From Prorocentrum cordatum (lineage: Eukaryota; Sar; Dinophyceae; Prorocentrales; Prorocentraceae): DNA of 64,000 nt. The DNA lies in NCBI GenBank assembly GCA_963575745.1, contig CAUYUJ010021149.1:62501-126500 (forward strand). The letters are read 5' to 3'. The notes beneath the pieces are model-generated. The model saw only the letters and a list, made by a program, of their open reading frames with translations. It made no database searches and was not told the DNA's origin. The first letter of the stretch is position 1; each line of letters starts with the position of its first letter. Positions 1 through 13,800 of this stretch are shown here, in pieces. Both the position numbers and the translations under genes were made by a program.

Positions 1-607
1 AGGCGGGAGGAGAACGGCGCAGCAGCCAGAGGAGGCGGAGGGAGGGGAGCAGGAGATGGAGCAAGGGAGGAGGAGGAGGAGGAGGAGGAGGAGGAGGAAG
101 GAGGAGAAGGAGGAGGAGGAGGAGGAGGAGATGGAGAGATGGAGGAGGAGGGGGAGGAGAAGGAGCAAAGAGAGGAGGAGGGGAGGGAACAGTGGGAGCA
201 GAGGCAGCTGCAGCAGCATGCCAAGCGCCCTATGGGAGACCTCCTCCTCCTCCTCCTCCTGCTCCTCCTACTTCTCATCCTCCCCCTGATCCTCCTCCTC
301 CTCCTCCTCCTCCTCCTCCTCCTCCTCCTCCTCCTCCTCCTCCTCTTCCTCCTCATTATCATCACCGTCATCACCACCATTACCATCACTATCACTACTG
401 GCATCGTCATCGTCATCACTACGACTAGTAACACAAGCAGAATCAGAATCGTCGGCATTATCACTGCCGCCGTCACCATCGTTATCTCCACACTCTGATC
501 CTCCTCCGCCTCATCCGCATCTTCCGAGTCCTTCAAATCAGATCCTCGTCCTTATCGGATTCCTGCTTCTTCTCCCTTTTCTCCGTCTCCTTCTCCTCCG
601 CCTCCTC
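1..607. other. P4H intron 8, incomplete: GGA and TCC tracts
   Basis: Holds (GGA)n-rich sequence at about 50-190, (TCC)n at about 240-352, then a CAT/CAC-rich stretch. No exon with the expected T.F or distal His motif was seen here. Confidence 0.5.
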
Positions 608-703
608 CTCGCCGCCAAAGCCAGGAGGCACGGTGCTGAGATACACGAACAACGTGTAGATGCGGTGGCCTGCCGCAGACCACCCGTACTCGTTGCTGGT
701 ATC
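608..703 (-). CDS. P4H: P4H exon 8: core strand after HxD, last exon in window
   Basis: 96 nt (32 codons). Acceptor ctgccag before GAT at 703. Encodes DTSNEYGWSAAGHRIYTLF then VYLSTVPPGFGGE, matching the GPRI.T.F.YL......GGET core of the family. The 3' boundary is drawn at GGCGAG followed by a GA donor, but it runs into a (GAG)n tract and could shift by a repeat unit. The next codon should be Thr, to the left of this point. Confidence 0.85.
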
Positions 704-3700
704 CTGGCAGGGCCCGTAGGGGGAGGGGGAGGGAAGGGAAAAGGAGGGGTGGAGGGGGAGAGAGGGAGCGAGCGAGGAAGCAGACGAGGAGCAGGGTTTT
801 AGATAGTTTGGGGCTGAAGAGTTCTGGGCGGTCCCACGGAGCTGTAACAAGTTCTGGGGCTCCTTGGGGGGTCCTACAGGGGGAAACGGGGAAGGCAGAG
901 GAGCAGGAGGAGAGAGCAGAGACCAGGAGAAGCATGAGGGTGATCATGGAGGGCTTGATGGGCTCCCTGTGGCTCCAGGGACCTCCAGGGGAGGGGAGAG
1001 GGGTGCGCCTGCACGTGTACTCCGAGCTCTCTTGTACGGCGTCCTCCCATCGCATGCCATGTTATGTGTTCGGTGTTGGTACTGTCCTCCTCCTCTCCCT
1101 CACTGGTTACTCGCTTAGTGGCTTTGCGTCCTCACAGGCACCCCCAATGTGTTGCCACTCGCTCCTGAGTCGGAATGTATATCACAGCTGTACGGCCAGA
1201 CCTAAGACAGAAGAACACCCTTCAAGAACATGAGACCCTCCGCTGGCCATATTCGAGGCCTCCCCCAGCATGCACAAGAACATGCAACAAGCACGAAGAA
1301 TACTAGGGCACCCTCCCCGAACCGATCTCGATCTTATACCTCGGTCCGACCGTATGTTTACATCGAAACGCTGCTATCCATGTCGATTGAAGTTCGCCTA
1401 ACGTGAAAAAGTCACGCATGATAAACCGAAGCAAGATGTCTCACAAAGCCCTGCTGGCGCGCGAGGCCGCTGATTGCGGCCGTGAGGGGGGTCAAGGGGG
1501 GAGGAGAGGGCGGGCAGGCGAGAGGGGGGAAGTAATGGCGATCCCCCAGAGACCTCCCCCCCTTCCCAGCCCCCGCACGGTGCGCGTCCTGGTGGGTGAC
1601 GTAGAAGTCGCCGCTGCGATACTTCAGGACCTGCATGTACTCGTGGTTGAGCAGGTGGAGGCCTGATCCGGCGGCGCGGCCACGGGGACGGGGCGAGCGG
1701 GAGGCCTCCCGTTTTGCAGGTTGCGATCGCTGCTCAGCGTATGTGTTTGGTGAGGGGGGCACCGCCCCAAGTAGGGCGACAGTGGATATGTACAGATCTC
1801 GTCGCCCGACCAGGGGGCGACAGCCGCGACGGCACCCCCAAGAAACCAAAGCGAGGCACGACTGCTTCTGGGCGGCGCGGCGCGGCCCGCCGGCAGACCT
1901 GCCACGCCGGCGCCCGCCGCCGCAGCGGGCCAAAACAAGTGTTATGGGGGGGGCGGGGGCCTCGCGCCCAGGGGCCGCCCCCCTCGCCCTGCCCCCCTTT
2001 GTGCGGCGCCGCGGGCCCGTGACGTTACTGGCCACGCTGTGCACCGCCAGGATCCTGGGGTCCCGGAAGCACTTCGGCACGCTGCAAAACAGGGACTCGG
2101 ACTTGCGCCTCTGAGAGTGGCCCGCCTGTGGGGGCGAGCAACACATGCGCTCGCTGCCCGATGCTCGGGCTACTTGTTCCCCACACCTGTGTTTGCCCTT
2201 AGGGGCCATGCTTATTGTCAAACAACAAAAAAAAACTGGGCCAGTGAGTCGGTGTGGCGGCTATGTTGTCGCCGTCGACGACCCGTCGCCGGCCATCGTC
2301 TGGGCCTGTGCGTCGGTTTGGCGTTCATGTTGTCGCCGTCGCCGCCCCGTCGCAACCTCGTCGCGGCCTCGCACACTTGCACCACACAGATGATACCACA
2401 TGGACTCTCCTTTGCGAAAATGAAATAGGATCTACCACCACCCTGGGGCCAGGATTATCGACCCCCCTTCTAGGTTGTGCAATTTCCATGCGATTATGCC
2501 CCATCGTTGGTTCTGAATATGAATACATACTGTCCCAGCCTTTGCCGAAAAAATGCGCGCACACTCTTTCATCAAAGTGCTCAGCTTGCAAACATCATTT
2601 TGCGACCAAGACACCAAGTGCACACGCGCGCGTCGTCCCGTGCGATTGCCGAAATCTTTCAAAAAGCTTGTGCTGCGTAAAGATTTCAAATCGACTGTGC
2701 CGCCATCATACAAAACACATGGCTGTGCAACATGACTTCTAAACAAGAAATACGTGCGCGAGCTCTTGCGCATTCTTGAAAACACCATTTTCTCAATACG
2801 TCCATCAAACGCGACCACACGGGCATCTCGAGCGCGCATGCCGAAATCATTCGAACGCCCTTGCGCGCGTGCTGGGGGGGGGGCACGACCTCTGTCAAAT
2901 CACACCATGCGGGCCACTCGCGCCCGTCGGCCGCGCTCGCATGACGAAATCGTTCCAAAATCGTCATCGTCGACACGTGGACACCATCATCGTCACCGGC
3001 GTGATCAGCATCGGCGCCGTCATTGGCCTTGCCCTCCTCACCGTCATCATCGTCGTAACCGACAGATGCAATCATCATCGTGCTTGCCGTTGTCGTCTTC
3101 GCCATGATGCCGCGCCCGCCCGAGTCACGGACTCGCATTAAACTGCCCGCGAGTCAGCGCGGCCTGCGAGACGCGCTGGGAAGTCCCCAGCGGTCAGCGC
3201 CACCGCGGCCGCGTTGGTCGCGGCAGACTAGGTGGCCAGTGCGCGCGCGACCCTGCGCCCGCTAGCATGGCTGCAGAGAGGCGCCGACCAGCGCCAAGCA
3301 GTCATCGCAATCGCCGCCGCATGGGTTTTGCAAACGGGGTTGCGGGCGGGTGGGCGGGGTGATTGCGCGAGCAGTCGAATTGACAAGTCACTGCGAACCA
3401 AAACAACTTGCGTCACATCGATTCTCCTTCCAGATAGAGGATTCGGATCTACCCTCTCCACCCCACGTTTACCGATACATCCCTGGGAAAACGCAGCTGG
3501 CATATGATGGTGCCCCACAGCTCATTCGAACTATGAAGACATACCATCCCACGTGTGCACGGTCCCCCCCCATCCTAATCAAATAATAGCATGCGCGCGC
3601 AGTCGTTCATCAAAAACCATCCGTTTCAAGGATCCTTCGCAAAATATGGGACGAAATGCGCACGCGCGCGTCGTCGCGTGCGGATGCCGGAATCCGTCAA

Positions 3701-4375
3701 AAAAAACATTGGGGTCCTGAGGATTTCAAGATCGAGCGCCCTGGAAACATGTTTGGCACACAAAAACGAGTGTGCAACGCTATACTTAAAGAGGTGCGCG
3801 CGTGCTCGTGCGAATCCCTAAGAAGACAACTGGTTTTCAACTTTTCCACCAGGTGCGACCATCGAGCGATCCTGCGTAAAAGGCAAGGAAGTATCGACCC
3901 GGAGCGCTGGTTTGGTGGAAAAGCCGGCTTTCGGCGCCGAGGCGAGAGCGCCGATCCTGCGTAAAAGGGGAAGACGTATCGAGCCGGAGCGCTGGTTTGG
4001 TGGGCAGGGCGGTTTTCGGCGGCGAGCAAGAGCACCGGGCCTGAGTAAAAAAGGAAGAGATATCGAGCCGGAGCGCTGTTGTTGTTGTTGTCGTCGTCGT
4101 TGTTGTTGTTGTTGTTGTTGTTTTTGTTGGTGTTGTTGTTGGTGTTGTTGTTGTTATTGTTATTGTTATTGTTATTGTTGTTGTTGTTGTTGTTGGTGGT
4201 GGGGGGCCAGTTTGGCGAAACCCCGAAACGCCTGATCGTGAGCCTCGATTTCACAGGAAACGCAGCTGGAGCCTGGGCGAGAGCGCCAGGGCGGATCTAC
4301 GGGGCCAACAATAATAATTGTCTGGGAGTTAAATTCAACAAAACATTAACAACAGCAGCAGCAGCAGCAGCAGCA

Positions 4376-4444
<69 letters not shown>

Positions 4445-7353
4445 GCAGTAACAGCAACAACAACAACAACAACAACAACAACAACGACGACGACGACGGC
4501 GATGACGACAACGACAACGACAACAACAACATCAACAAAACAACAACATCATCGACAACAATCATGTTAAGACAGCTTTTTCTTACTTGATCGCGTGCCA
4601 CGCAATACGTATATCCCAAAGCCTCGATACCCGCCCTCTTTGTCTTCGACCGTACCCCCTCGGGGGTATATCTTCCTTACCTGCCGCGCACATTTAGCGC
4701 AACCCCTAAAACAAGGGAAGGGAGGACGGACGGGGAAAAAGAAGGATGGACCACGCGAGAGGGCCTCTCGGAGCAAATCGCGAGGAAGCATCGAGCAGCA
4801 GCCCGTGTCATCGCGGCTGCGTCCCCACTAATTTGACTGAGTTGTGAGGATGTCCACAGCGAGAGCGCTGTTCCTGAGTTCGGGAACCTCTGTGGCCAGG
4901 GCATCCCAGATCGCGAGGAAATATCGAACGGGAGTCTTGTCGTCGCGGCTGGGCATCCGCGAACTTGATTGAATTTGGAAGGAGTCTCATGCGAGAGCGC
5001 CGTTCATGGGACCTCTGCGGGCTGGGACCTCTGTGGGCGCTTGGGGCCTCTGTGGGCTGCGTTGGGGAGCCTCAGTGGGCAGCGCGCTGGGGCCTCTGCG
5101 GGCGCGTTTGGGGCCTCTGCGGGCTGGGGCTTCTGTAGGCTGCGTCGTGGGCCTCAGTGGACAGCGCGCCGGGGCCTCTGTGGGCGCGCTTGGGGCCTCT
5201 GCGGGCTGGGGCCTCTGAGGGCGCGTTTGTGGCCTCAGTGGGCTGCGTCGGGGGCCTCAATGGGCAGCTTGCGGGGGCCTCTGTGGGCGCGTTCGGGGCC
5301 TCTGTGGGCGTCTTTGTGGCCTCTGTGGGCTTTGTCGGGGGGCCTCAGTGGGCAGCGCGCTGGGGCCTCTGTGGGCGCGTTTGGGGCCTCTGCGGGCTGG
5401 GGCCTCTGTGGGCTGCGTCGGGGGCCTCAGTGGGCAGCGCGGGGAAGCCTCTGTGGGCGCGCTTGGGGCCTCTGAGGGCTGGGGCCTCTGTGGGCGCGTC
5501 TGGGGCCTCAGTGGGCTCCGTCGGGGGCCGCAGTGGGCAGCGCGCGGGGGCCTCTGTGGGCGCGCTGGGGCCTCTGCGGGCTGGGGCCTCTGCTCTGCGG
5601 GCGCGCTTGGGCCTCTGCGGGCTGTGTCGGGGGGCCTCACTGGCCATCGCGCTGGGACCTCTGTGGGCGCGCTTGGGGCCTCTGTGGGCTGGGGCCTCTG
5701 TGGGCTGCGTCGGGAGCCTTAGTGGGCAGCGCGCTGGGGCCTCTCTGGGCGCGTTCGGGGCCTCTGCGGGCTGGGGCCTCTGTGGGCGCCCTTGTGGCCT
5801 CTGTGGGCTTTGTCGGGGGGCCTCAGTGGGCAGCGCGCGGGGGCCTCCGTGGGCGCGCTCGGGACCTCTGCGGGCTGGGGCCTTTGTGGGCGCGCGCGGA
5901 GCCTCTGTGGACGTTGTCGGGGGGCCTCAGTAGGTAGCGCGCTGGAGATTTCGTGGGCGCGCTTAGGGCCTGTGGGCTGGGGCCTAAGTGGGCAGCGCGC
6001 TGGGGCCTCTGTGAGCGCTCAAGGCCTCTGTGGGCGCTTTTGGGCCTCTGTGGACTGGGGCCTCTGTGAGCGCTCAAGGCCTCTGTGGGCGCTTTTGGGC
6101 CTCTGTGGACTGGGGCCTCTGTGGGCGCGCTGGGACCTGTGGGGGCCTCGGCGCGCTCGGGACCTCTGTAGGCAGGAGCCCCTGCGGGCGCGTGTGGGGC
6201 CTCTGTAGGAAGTCGGGGTCTCAATGGGCAGCGCGCTGGGGCCTCCGTGGGCACGTCGGGGGCCCCAGTGGGCGGTGCGCGGGAGCCTCTGTGGGCGCGC
6301 TTGGGGCGTGTGTGGGTTGGGGCCTCTATGGGCGCGCTTGGGGCCTCTGTGGGCTGTGCCGGATGGCCTCAGTGGGCAGCGCGCGGGGGCCTCTGTGGGC
6401 GCGCTCGGAGCTTCTGTGGGCTGGGGCCTCTGTGGGGTGTGTCGGGGGCCTCAGTGGAACGGGAAGCCTCCGTGGGCAGCGCGTTGGGGCCTCCGTGGGC
6501 ACGCTTGGAGCGGGGGTTTGGCCCTTTATGGGCTGTGCCGGCGGGCCTCAGTGGACAGCGCGCTGGGGCCTCTGTGGCCACGCTTGGGGCCTCTGTGAAC
6601 TGGAGCCTCTGTGAGCTGTGTCGGGGGCCTCAGTGGGCAGCGCGCTGGGCCCTCTGTGGGCGCGCTTGGGGCCTCTGGGCAGCGCGGGGGAGCCTCTGTG
6701 GACGCGTTTGGCGCCTATGTGGGCTGTGCCGGAGGGCCTGCGGGCAGCATGCTACGGTCCCTGTGGGCTTACTCTGAGCCTCAATGGGTTGTGTGTTGGA
6801 GGCCTCAGTGGGCAGCGCGCCAGGACCTCGTTTGCCAAGGGCCTTTGCGAATACGTCTTCCGGAAGTATCGAACGGGAGCCCTTGTCGTCGCATGTGGGC
6901 CTCCACCAATTTGACTGAATCATGAGGAAGTCTCGAGCGAGAGCGCAGTTCCTGACTTCGGGGGCCTTCCTGGCCAGAGGCTCTCGAGTAAATCGTGAGG
7001 AGGTATCAAGCAGGAGCCTTTGTCGTCGTGGCTGGGCCCCCGCCAACTTGATTGAATTGCGAGGAAGCCTCGAGCGAGAGCGCCGTTTCTGAGTTCGGAG
7101 GCATCTCTGGCCAGGGTGTCTCGAAGTAAATTGTGAGGGAGTATGAGCGGGAGCCGTTGTTGTCGTAGCTGGGCCTCCAAGGGCGCACTTTTAGGATCAA
7201 GCCAACGCTCGAGCCGGAGCCTCGCTTTCAGAGAAAAAGTAGCCGGCGTCGAGGCGAAAGCGCCCGGAACCGTTTCTGGAGATCAACAATACTTATTCTC
7301 TAGAAATGAATATTCAACCACAACAACAACAGCAGCAGCAGCAACAACAACCA

Positions 7354-7388
<35 letters not shown>

Positions 7389-7439
7389 ACAACAACAACA
7401 TCAACAACTACAACAGAAGCAACAACAACACCAACTCAA

Positions 7440-7483
<44 letters not shown>

Positions 7484-7511
7484 CCACCACAAACAACAAA
7501 TACAACGACCA

Positions 7512-7542
<31 letters not shown>

Positions 7543-7783
7543 ACCAACAACAACAACCACAACAACAACAACAGCCACAACCACAGCAACAGCGACAACC
7601 ACAGCAACAGCAACAGCAACAGCAACAACAACAGCAGCAACAACAACAACAGCACCAACAACTCAACAACAACAACAACAACAGCAACAACAGCAACAGC
7701 AACAGCAACAGCAACAACAACAACAGCAACAACAACAACCACAACCACAACCACAACAACCACAACAACCACAACAACAACAA

Positions 7784-7817
<34 letters not shown>

Positions 7818-10800
7818 CACTTTACCCGAACGCTCAGTGTTCTCACCAGTGCCAGGGTTTTCATGCGACGCCAGCCAATACCCCCACTTTGTGGGGGGGC
7901 AGTGCAAGCTCTACCAAATATCCACACGACTCTTCGCCACCACCCACACCCAGCTTCCCGCCCTATGACGTTCGGACACTTCACTTCGTGGCCTGCGGAC
8001 GACCGTGGCTACTACACTGGCGTGGAGTACACACCCACAGAAGTTGTTAAGCCTACGTTCGTACACCCACAGAAGTTGTTAAGCCTTGTTAACCCACAGA
8101 AGTTGTTAAGCCTTCCACAGAACATCTGTTGCATATGATGCATATGGTACATGATGGGTTTTTGGAGATTTCGGCGTGCGCGCGCGAAGAAAAAACGAAT
8201 GTGTCCCGCATGGTATTATTTGACAGGGATGATGGCCCTGGCAGGTGCGCAACCGTTGTCGCAGAAGTTCGAAAAAGTTGCTCGCAAAAGCCCGTTTGAC
8301 AGAAATGTTTAAAAAGTGTTGGGTTTCCTACGAATCCGCAAGAGCGCGCGGGATGAGATTTTGACAATTTTTTGTTGAAAAACCATTGGTTTTTGATGTT
8401 TTTATGTTAAAATCGCTGCGAACACTAAGGTTTTGGAAGGATTTCGTCTTGCGCGCGCGAATGTCCACTTTACCTTATTTTTTGCAAGGGATTCTTGAAA
8501 TTTGATTATATTAGAACAAGAAATGTCATTTTCTATTGTTTTTTGCAAGGGAAAGCGGATTACAACAAAACAACCGGATCCTGTACACACCCTCTTTTCT
8601 GAGGCTTCCTCACGAAAATGATGAAAATGTAGCTGCGGCCTAGGCGGCGCAGGGGGGGCGCGCACCAGGGGGCCCAACAATAATTATTCTTTAGAATAAA
8701 TAATGTTCAACAACAACAACAACAACCACAGCAACCCGCACCGCGGAACTCCACCTCAGCCACGCACCCAGGGACAGTGGATGACCGCTCGGCCCCCTTC
8801 ACTCTGATTATTACACATGTTCGCCTGAAGCTCGAAAGAGGGCTGAAAGGGGACGCCGCTCTCGTTCACCGCCGCAAGCAGATCGTCCACCTGCTGGTCA
8901 GTCAAGAACTTGTCGATATACATGATCCACGGGTCGCGGGAGAGAACCTTCGGCTCGTACTTCTGAGCCCACTCACTCTCCTCGATACGCTTGAACATCG
9001 CGGGTACCGAGGTGTCTTGCAACCCACCAGGGGTCTCCCTTCGCTCGCACTTGCCTTTCGGCTTGCCGTATTGGAACTTCTCGTCGAGCTTGGTCTTTTT
9101 ATTCAGATCCGCCGTCCGTCTGTCCACTTGTACTGGCATCTTCTTCTGCCCACTCCTTATCCGCCGACTCCTTGTAGGGTCACTGGGCACGTGCAGTATG
9201 CGCCTGAGGAGTAAGAAGAGTAAGCTACGAGGACAAGGAGGCTATGAAGATAATCAGAAGGCCTGAACGGGAAAGGGAAGGCTGAGAGGAGGGGGAGGAG
9301 AAGGAGAGGAGGAACAACTCCACACAGCAATCACACGCACACACAAACGAACAAACATTCACATACACACACACACATACCCTCACGCAGAGTTTCCTCC
9401 GCCCGCCGGCGATGTAACATCACCGTCGTGATAGAATATGCACGGGAAGCGAACATATGAATCGCACTCTGCATTGAAGATGGGTACGCCGAACTGGTTT
9501 GAGGACGGCGTGCGAAAGGAGGGGACCCCGACCGAACAGCGGACAGGCAGCGAAGAGAAGCGTGACCAACTGAGGGAAAGCGCGGGCAAGCAACGCCTGC
9601 GGCGAGGAGGCAAGTGCGACCGTGGCGGCGACGGTTGCGCCAGCGACCGCGCCCAAGAATCCAAGCGGCGAGCAGTCTCGATGGCGGGCTGCGCTCGAAG
9701 TCATGAACTGCCTTGTGAAGTATCATGGCTGTCTCCCTCATGCGCGCCTTGAAGACCTGGGGTCGAAAAAATCATGCGGTGCTGCGGGACAGAGCGAAGT
9801 GGCGGGAGTGGAGCGGCCAAGGGGGGCAGAGAAACAAGCGCCAGTGGCAGACCAGGCCAGGTGAGGAAGGAAGCGGAAGCGGCCCGTCAGGCCGAAGGAA
9901 CAGACTCCGCGCGGCGGAGATAAGAGGGACAGAAAGGCAGAGAGGAGGACGAGGAGCGAGAGAGGTGTCAGTGTCCCCAGCCGCGCTCCACAATTGCAAA
10001 GGCTGATGCCACGACTCCGGCAGGCCAAGCCCGGTCAACGCGGAAGAGGGCGCAAGAGCCGCCGGACGACTGGATGTGCACGACAGAGGGAGGCGAGGAA
10101 AGGCGGCGGCAGAAGAGGCTGTAGCCACCCCCAGAGCGCCAGCGGAGAGCGGCGGCCGAGCGCAGCGACAACCAGCGAGACCAGCCGTCCTGACGAGAAA
10201 AGACGCCACCGAAGCCTGCAGGCGGCGTGGGACGAGATCACCGGCGAGCGGCGGCGCGACACCACAAGGACAGAGCCGAGCTTGGCGAGACGGGAGGAGG
10301 AGGCGGAGAAGGACCTGAGTAAACTCAAGATGCAATCATCAACGATGCTACAATACACCATCCAGTCCCGAATCCCCCTTTCTCAGTCCCGATTGGTACT
10401 CACTCGCGCCACGGCAACGCCCCCTTAAACGTCACTCACTCACGAGCCTGCCAGTCCATCGCGGGCCCCAGTTTGGAAACAAGCGGCCCTCCATCGTACA
10501 GCCTCGAGAGATATCAACGCACACAGTCATAACATTCAAGGACGTACCAAGCAAGACCCTGGTGCACACGTGTTATCTTGCGAGGAAGGACCATCTGAGA
10601 CCACCATGAGCAACTCTCCATCCGAGCAGCCGTTGCACATGTCGATGATGCCACTAAAACAAAAAACAGATGTTCCATGGGACCAGCTTTGATTATGAGG
10701 CATCGTCCTCCATCCACGTAGCTGTGAAAATCTTTGAAAGACGTACGGCCACAAGCACACGTTTCACCACCACCGCTCATCCATCCGTGTGGGTGCTGGA

Positions 10801-13800
10801 GGCGTATCATTCGCACCTGCGTGGCTTAAAAAGACGATAACCACATGTTGGGGACCGCCTCACCTCAACACTTGTGCATTTCAAGACGTGTAAGACACAT
10901 GCGCGCGGCACGAGAGCGGGAGCCACGCCTTGAACAGGACTCGCCATCCCTCCGCGTCGCTGCTGGAGATTTCCAGCGCAGCGCACGGCCCGCCCTACCC
11001 AGGCGCTTCGTGTCGCGACGAGGAGCTACCCGTAAGGGAAAGGGCGGGATGATGTGGCGAGAGCCATGTGCATTTTTTTCCTCTCCTCCTGGTAGAGCTT
11101 ACAGATCTTGGGACAGACGCTCCACTGTTCTGGCGTGCACCGCTTCTTGAGGGTCACCTTCGTGCAGCTATGGTCCTTGTCGATGCAGCTGTCTCCGTGC
11201 AGCCTGAAGCTCCGTGACGAGGAGGAGAGGGATGAGGAGGAGGAAAAGGGGGCGGAGAAGGAGGGAGAAGATGATGATGAGAAGCAACAAGAGCAAGAGG
11301 ACGCTGGAAAAAGATCGAGGACCGAGGTTGAATGGTTTAAGAATTGGTGGGCCTCCTGAAGAAGGCTCAGAACTTGCGTGACATCCGGGGATCTCCATAG
11401 CCCTCTGTGAACCTCCAGGGAGGAGAACAAAGAGGAGGAAATGCTCCTCCTCATCATTACTCTTCTCTTAAAGGGGGTTCGACGTGTGTGCTTTTCTTGG
11501 CGTTTGAGGGGGTCCTTTCTGGCACCGCTGGGTCCGCCTCAACCTCCCAAATTCTACCTCCCACTAAGAATCCGCCACCGTGCCCCAGAGGCACGAGTTT
11601 GAGTGTCGTCAGGTCCCCTGTTGGATCCCCATGGAGCCTCAGCCCTCAGTCCCGTGGATTCTGTGAAGGCCCAAACCCAGCATTGCCAAATCCCTCTGGG
11701 GCGCGTCGCGTGGCCACTGGGGCCCGTCGCGCTGTGCCACGTTACTTTCTCGGGCCCGAGTAGGCCCCGAGATGGGCCAGCAGGGCCCCTCTAGAGGCCC
11801 CCGAGATGGTCCGAGACGGCCCCGAGTCGGGGAAAGATCGCTCCAAGACGCCCAAGATGGCCTGAAGACGGCCCTAGAAGATGCCCCCAAAGACACCCGA
11901 AGAGGCCTTCAAACGGCCTCCCGAGAGGACCCCAAGAGGCAAACAGCAGCGTTGTTGAATAGATGGTTGAAACATTTTGGCATTCTCGCCTGTTCGGCTT
12001 CCCGATGCTCCAAGACGGCCCAGGAGGCCTCCAAGATGGCCCCCAAACGGCCCACGAGGGCCCCAGAACGGCCCAAGAGGCGCCCAAGACGGCCCAAGAG
12101 GCCCCCAAGACGTCTCCAAGAGGGAACCCAGACGGGGGACCTGAGTGGACATGTCAAGTCCTCGGCCCCGGGAGGCCCCCAAGAGGCCCCCAGGAGGCCT
12201 CCAGGAAACCTCACGAGGCCCCCAAGAGGCTCCCAAGCGGCCCCCAAGAGGCTCCCCAAAGGCCCCACCAAAACTGCCCTCAACAGGCGCCCGAGAGCGC
12301 CCCGAAGAGACCTCAAAAAGCATCCCTGAGGACTCTGACCAACAACCCAGGCACGGTGGAGGGATGGGCCGAATGCCATGAAATACCCCAACGGCCTCCC
12401 AAGCCATCGAAAACCCTCCCATTCCTTTCCCACCTCTGTTCCAACAACCTAGGTCGTAAACACGCACCGCGTCGTGGAATCACGAAGACCTCATGTCTCA
12501 ATGGCGCATTCGAACTTCATGTTCCCGGTCGGGCATGACAAGTGTTTCGATGAGACCAACGCGCGGGCCCCAAACAGCGATTCAGTGGTGGCGGCACACC
12601 TACGCGGTGCATCCCATGAAATGAAGCCAACGGGGCGCAAGCTGTGGGGCCCAAGACAATACATGGGATATGGGGTGCTACGAAAGACACTACCAAGGGG
12701 GTGCAAACGATGTGATCCAACATACGTTGAATACGTGAGGCGCAATTTGTGGGGAGCAACTATGAGGCGCGGTCTACGGGAACAACCTACGGAGTGCAAC
12801 AGCCAGAATTTGATCAACTTGAAGTCATCAATTCCACTGCCCGTGCGAACATCCCACCCATCCACCCGCAACTTGTTCGCCAAAAGCAGTTCAGCCACGA
12901 TTGCGGCTCCCGAGCGGGGCTTGCCAGTGCATCTCGACGGCTGCACTGGCGGGCGCACGCTCGAGCGCAGATCGACCAGCTGACCTGGCACAACTGATGC
13001 GGCCGCGATGGCGTTCACCGATGGGGACATCCCAGCACGTATTAGAGGCCGCGCTAACGCGCGGGCACACATCAGTGCGGGTAGGGGACTCGGGCAAAGA
13101 ACAATATCAGGACGACGCCGACAACAACGGCAGTGAGTATAATAATATATGTGGTGGCGACGACGATGACCACGACGACGGCAAGGCCAATGACGGCGCC
13201 GATGCCTGTGACGACGATGATGATGACGATGTCCATAATCCAGTGGTGAAGGTGATCATGATCATGATGCTGCTGATGATGATAATGATGATGTTCATCA
13301 TGATAATGATGATGACGATGATGATGATGATTATGATGATTATGATGATGACGATGAAAATATCAAGAATGATGATGCAAATCCTGTCAATGATATGCGG
13401 AGGGGCGCGCGGGATGGGGGGGCGGGGGCGTGCCGAAATGAAAGGGTCGGGGCGGAGGGGGTGCGCTGGCTGGTGGGTAGGGGGGATGCGGAGGGGGCGC
13501 GTGGGATGAGGGGGGCCGTGCCGAAATAAAAGGGTCGGGGCGGAGGGGGTGCGCTAGCTGGTGGGTGGGGGGATGGGGCGGGAGAGATGGGGGCGCGCTG
13601 GGGGCGCGCTGGCTGGTGGAATGGGTGGATGATGCAGTGGGTGCCGTGCCGAAATAAAGTGGCCGGAGCTATAGACACCCTGTGCAAGATAATAAAAAAG
13701 TCGGGGCGGAGCGGGCGCGCTGGCTGGCGGGCGGGGGGGGCGCGGAGGGGGCGCGCGGGATGGGGGGGGCGTGCCGACATAAAATGGTCGAGGCAAGGGG

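Larger units (their letters stand above)
2111..8824. other. P4H intron 5: repeat-filled
   Basis: 6.7 kb made of dispersed repeat copies (2400-3860), two microsatellite blocks (4077-4203, 4350-4560), a dimeric satellite in reverse orientation (3850-4070, 4740-5000, 6830-7200), an ~84-bp GC-rich satellite (5000-6830), a CAA/CAG tract (7310-7820) and another dispersed repeat copy (8040-8470). No exon candidate was seen. Confidence 0.7.

Noticed and set aside
5157-5933. 258-codon open frame rich in Gly, Ala, Ser, Trp
   Set aside because: By-product of the stop-free satellite; frames on both strands are equally open and nothing resembles a family.
7143-8138. 331-codon Gln/Asn/Thr-rich frame
   Set aside because: CAA/CAG microsatellite inside P4H intron 5; no start context and no domain.
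9146-9203. Extension of P4H exon 5 to the acceptor before 9203
   Set aside because: Good pyrimidine tract, but the phase does not match exon 4 without a frame break; kept only as an alternative.
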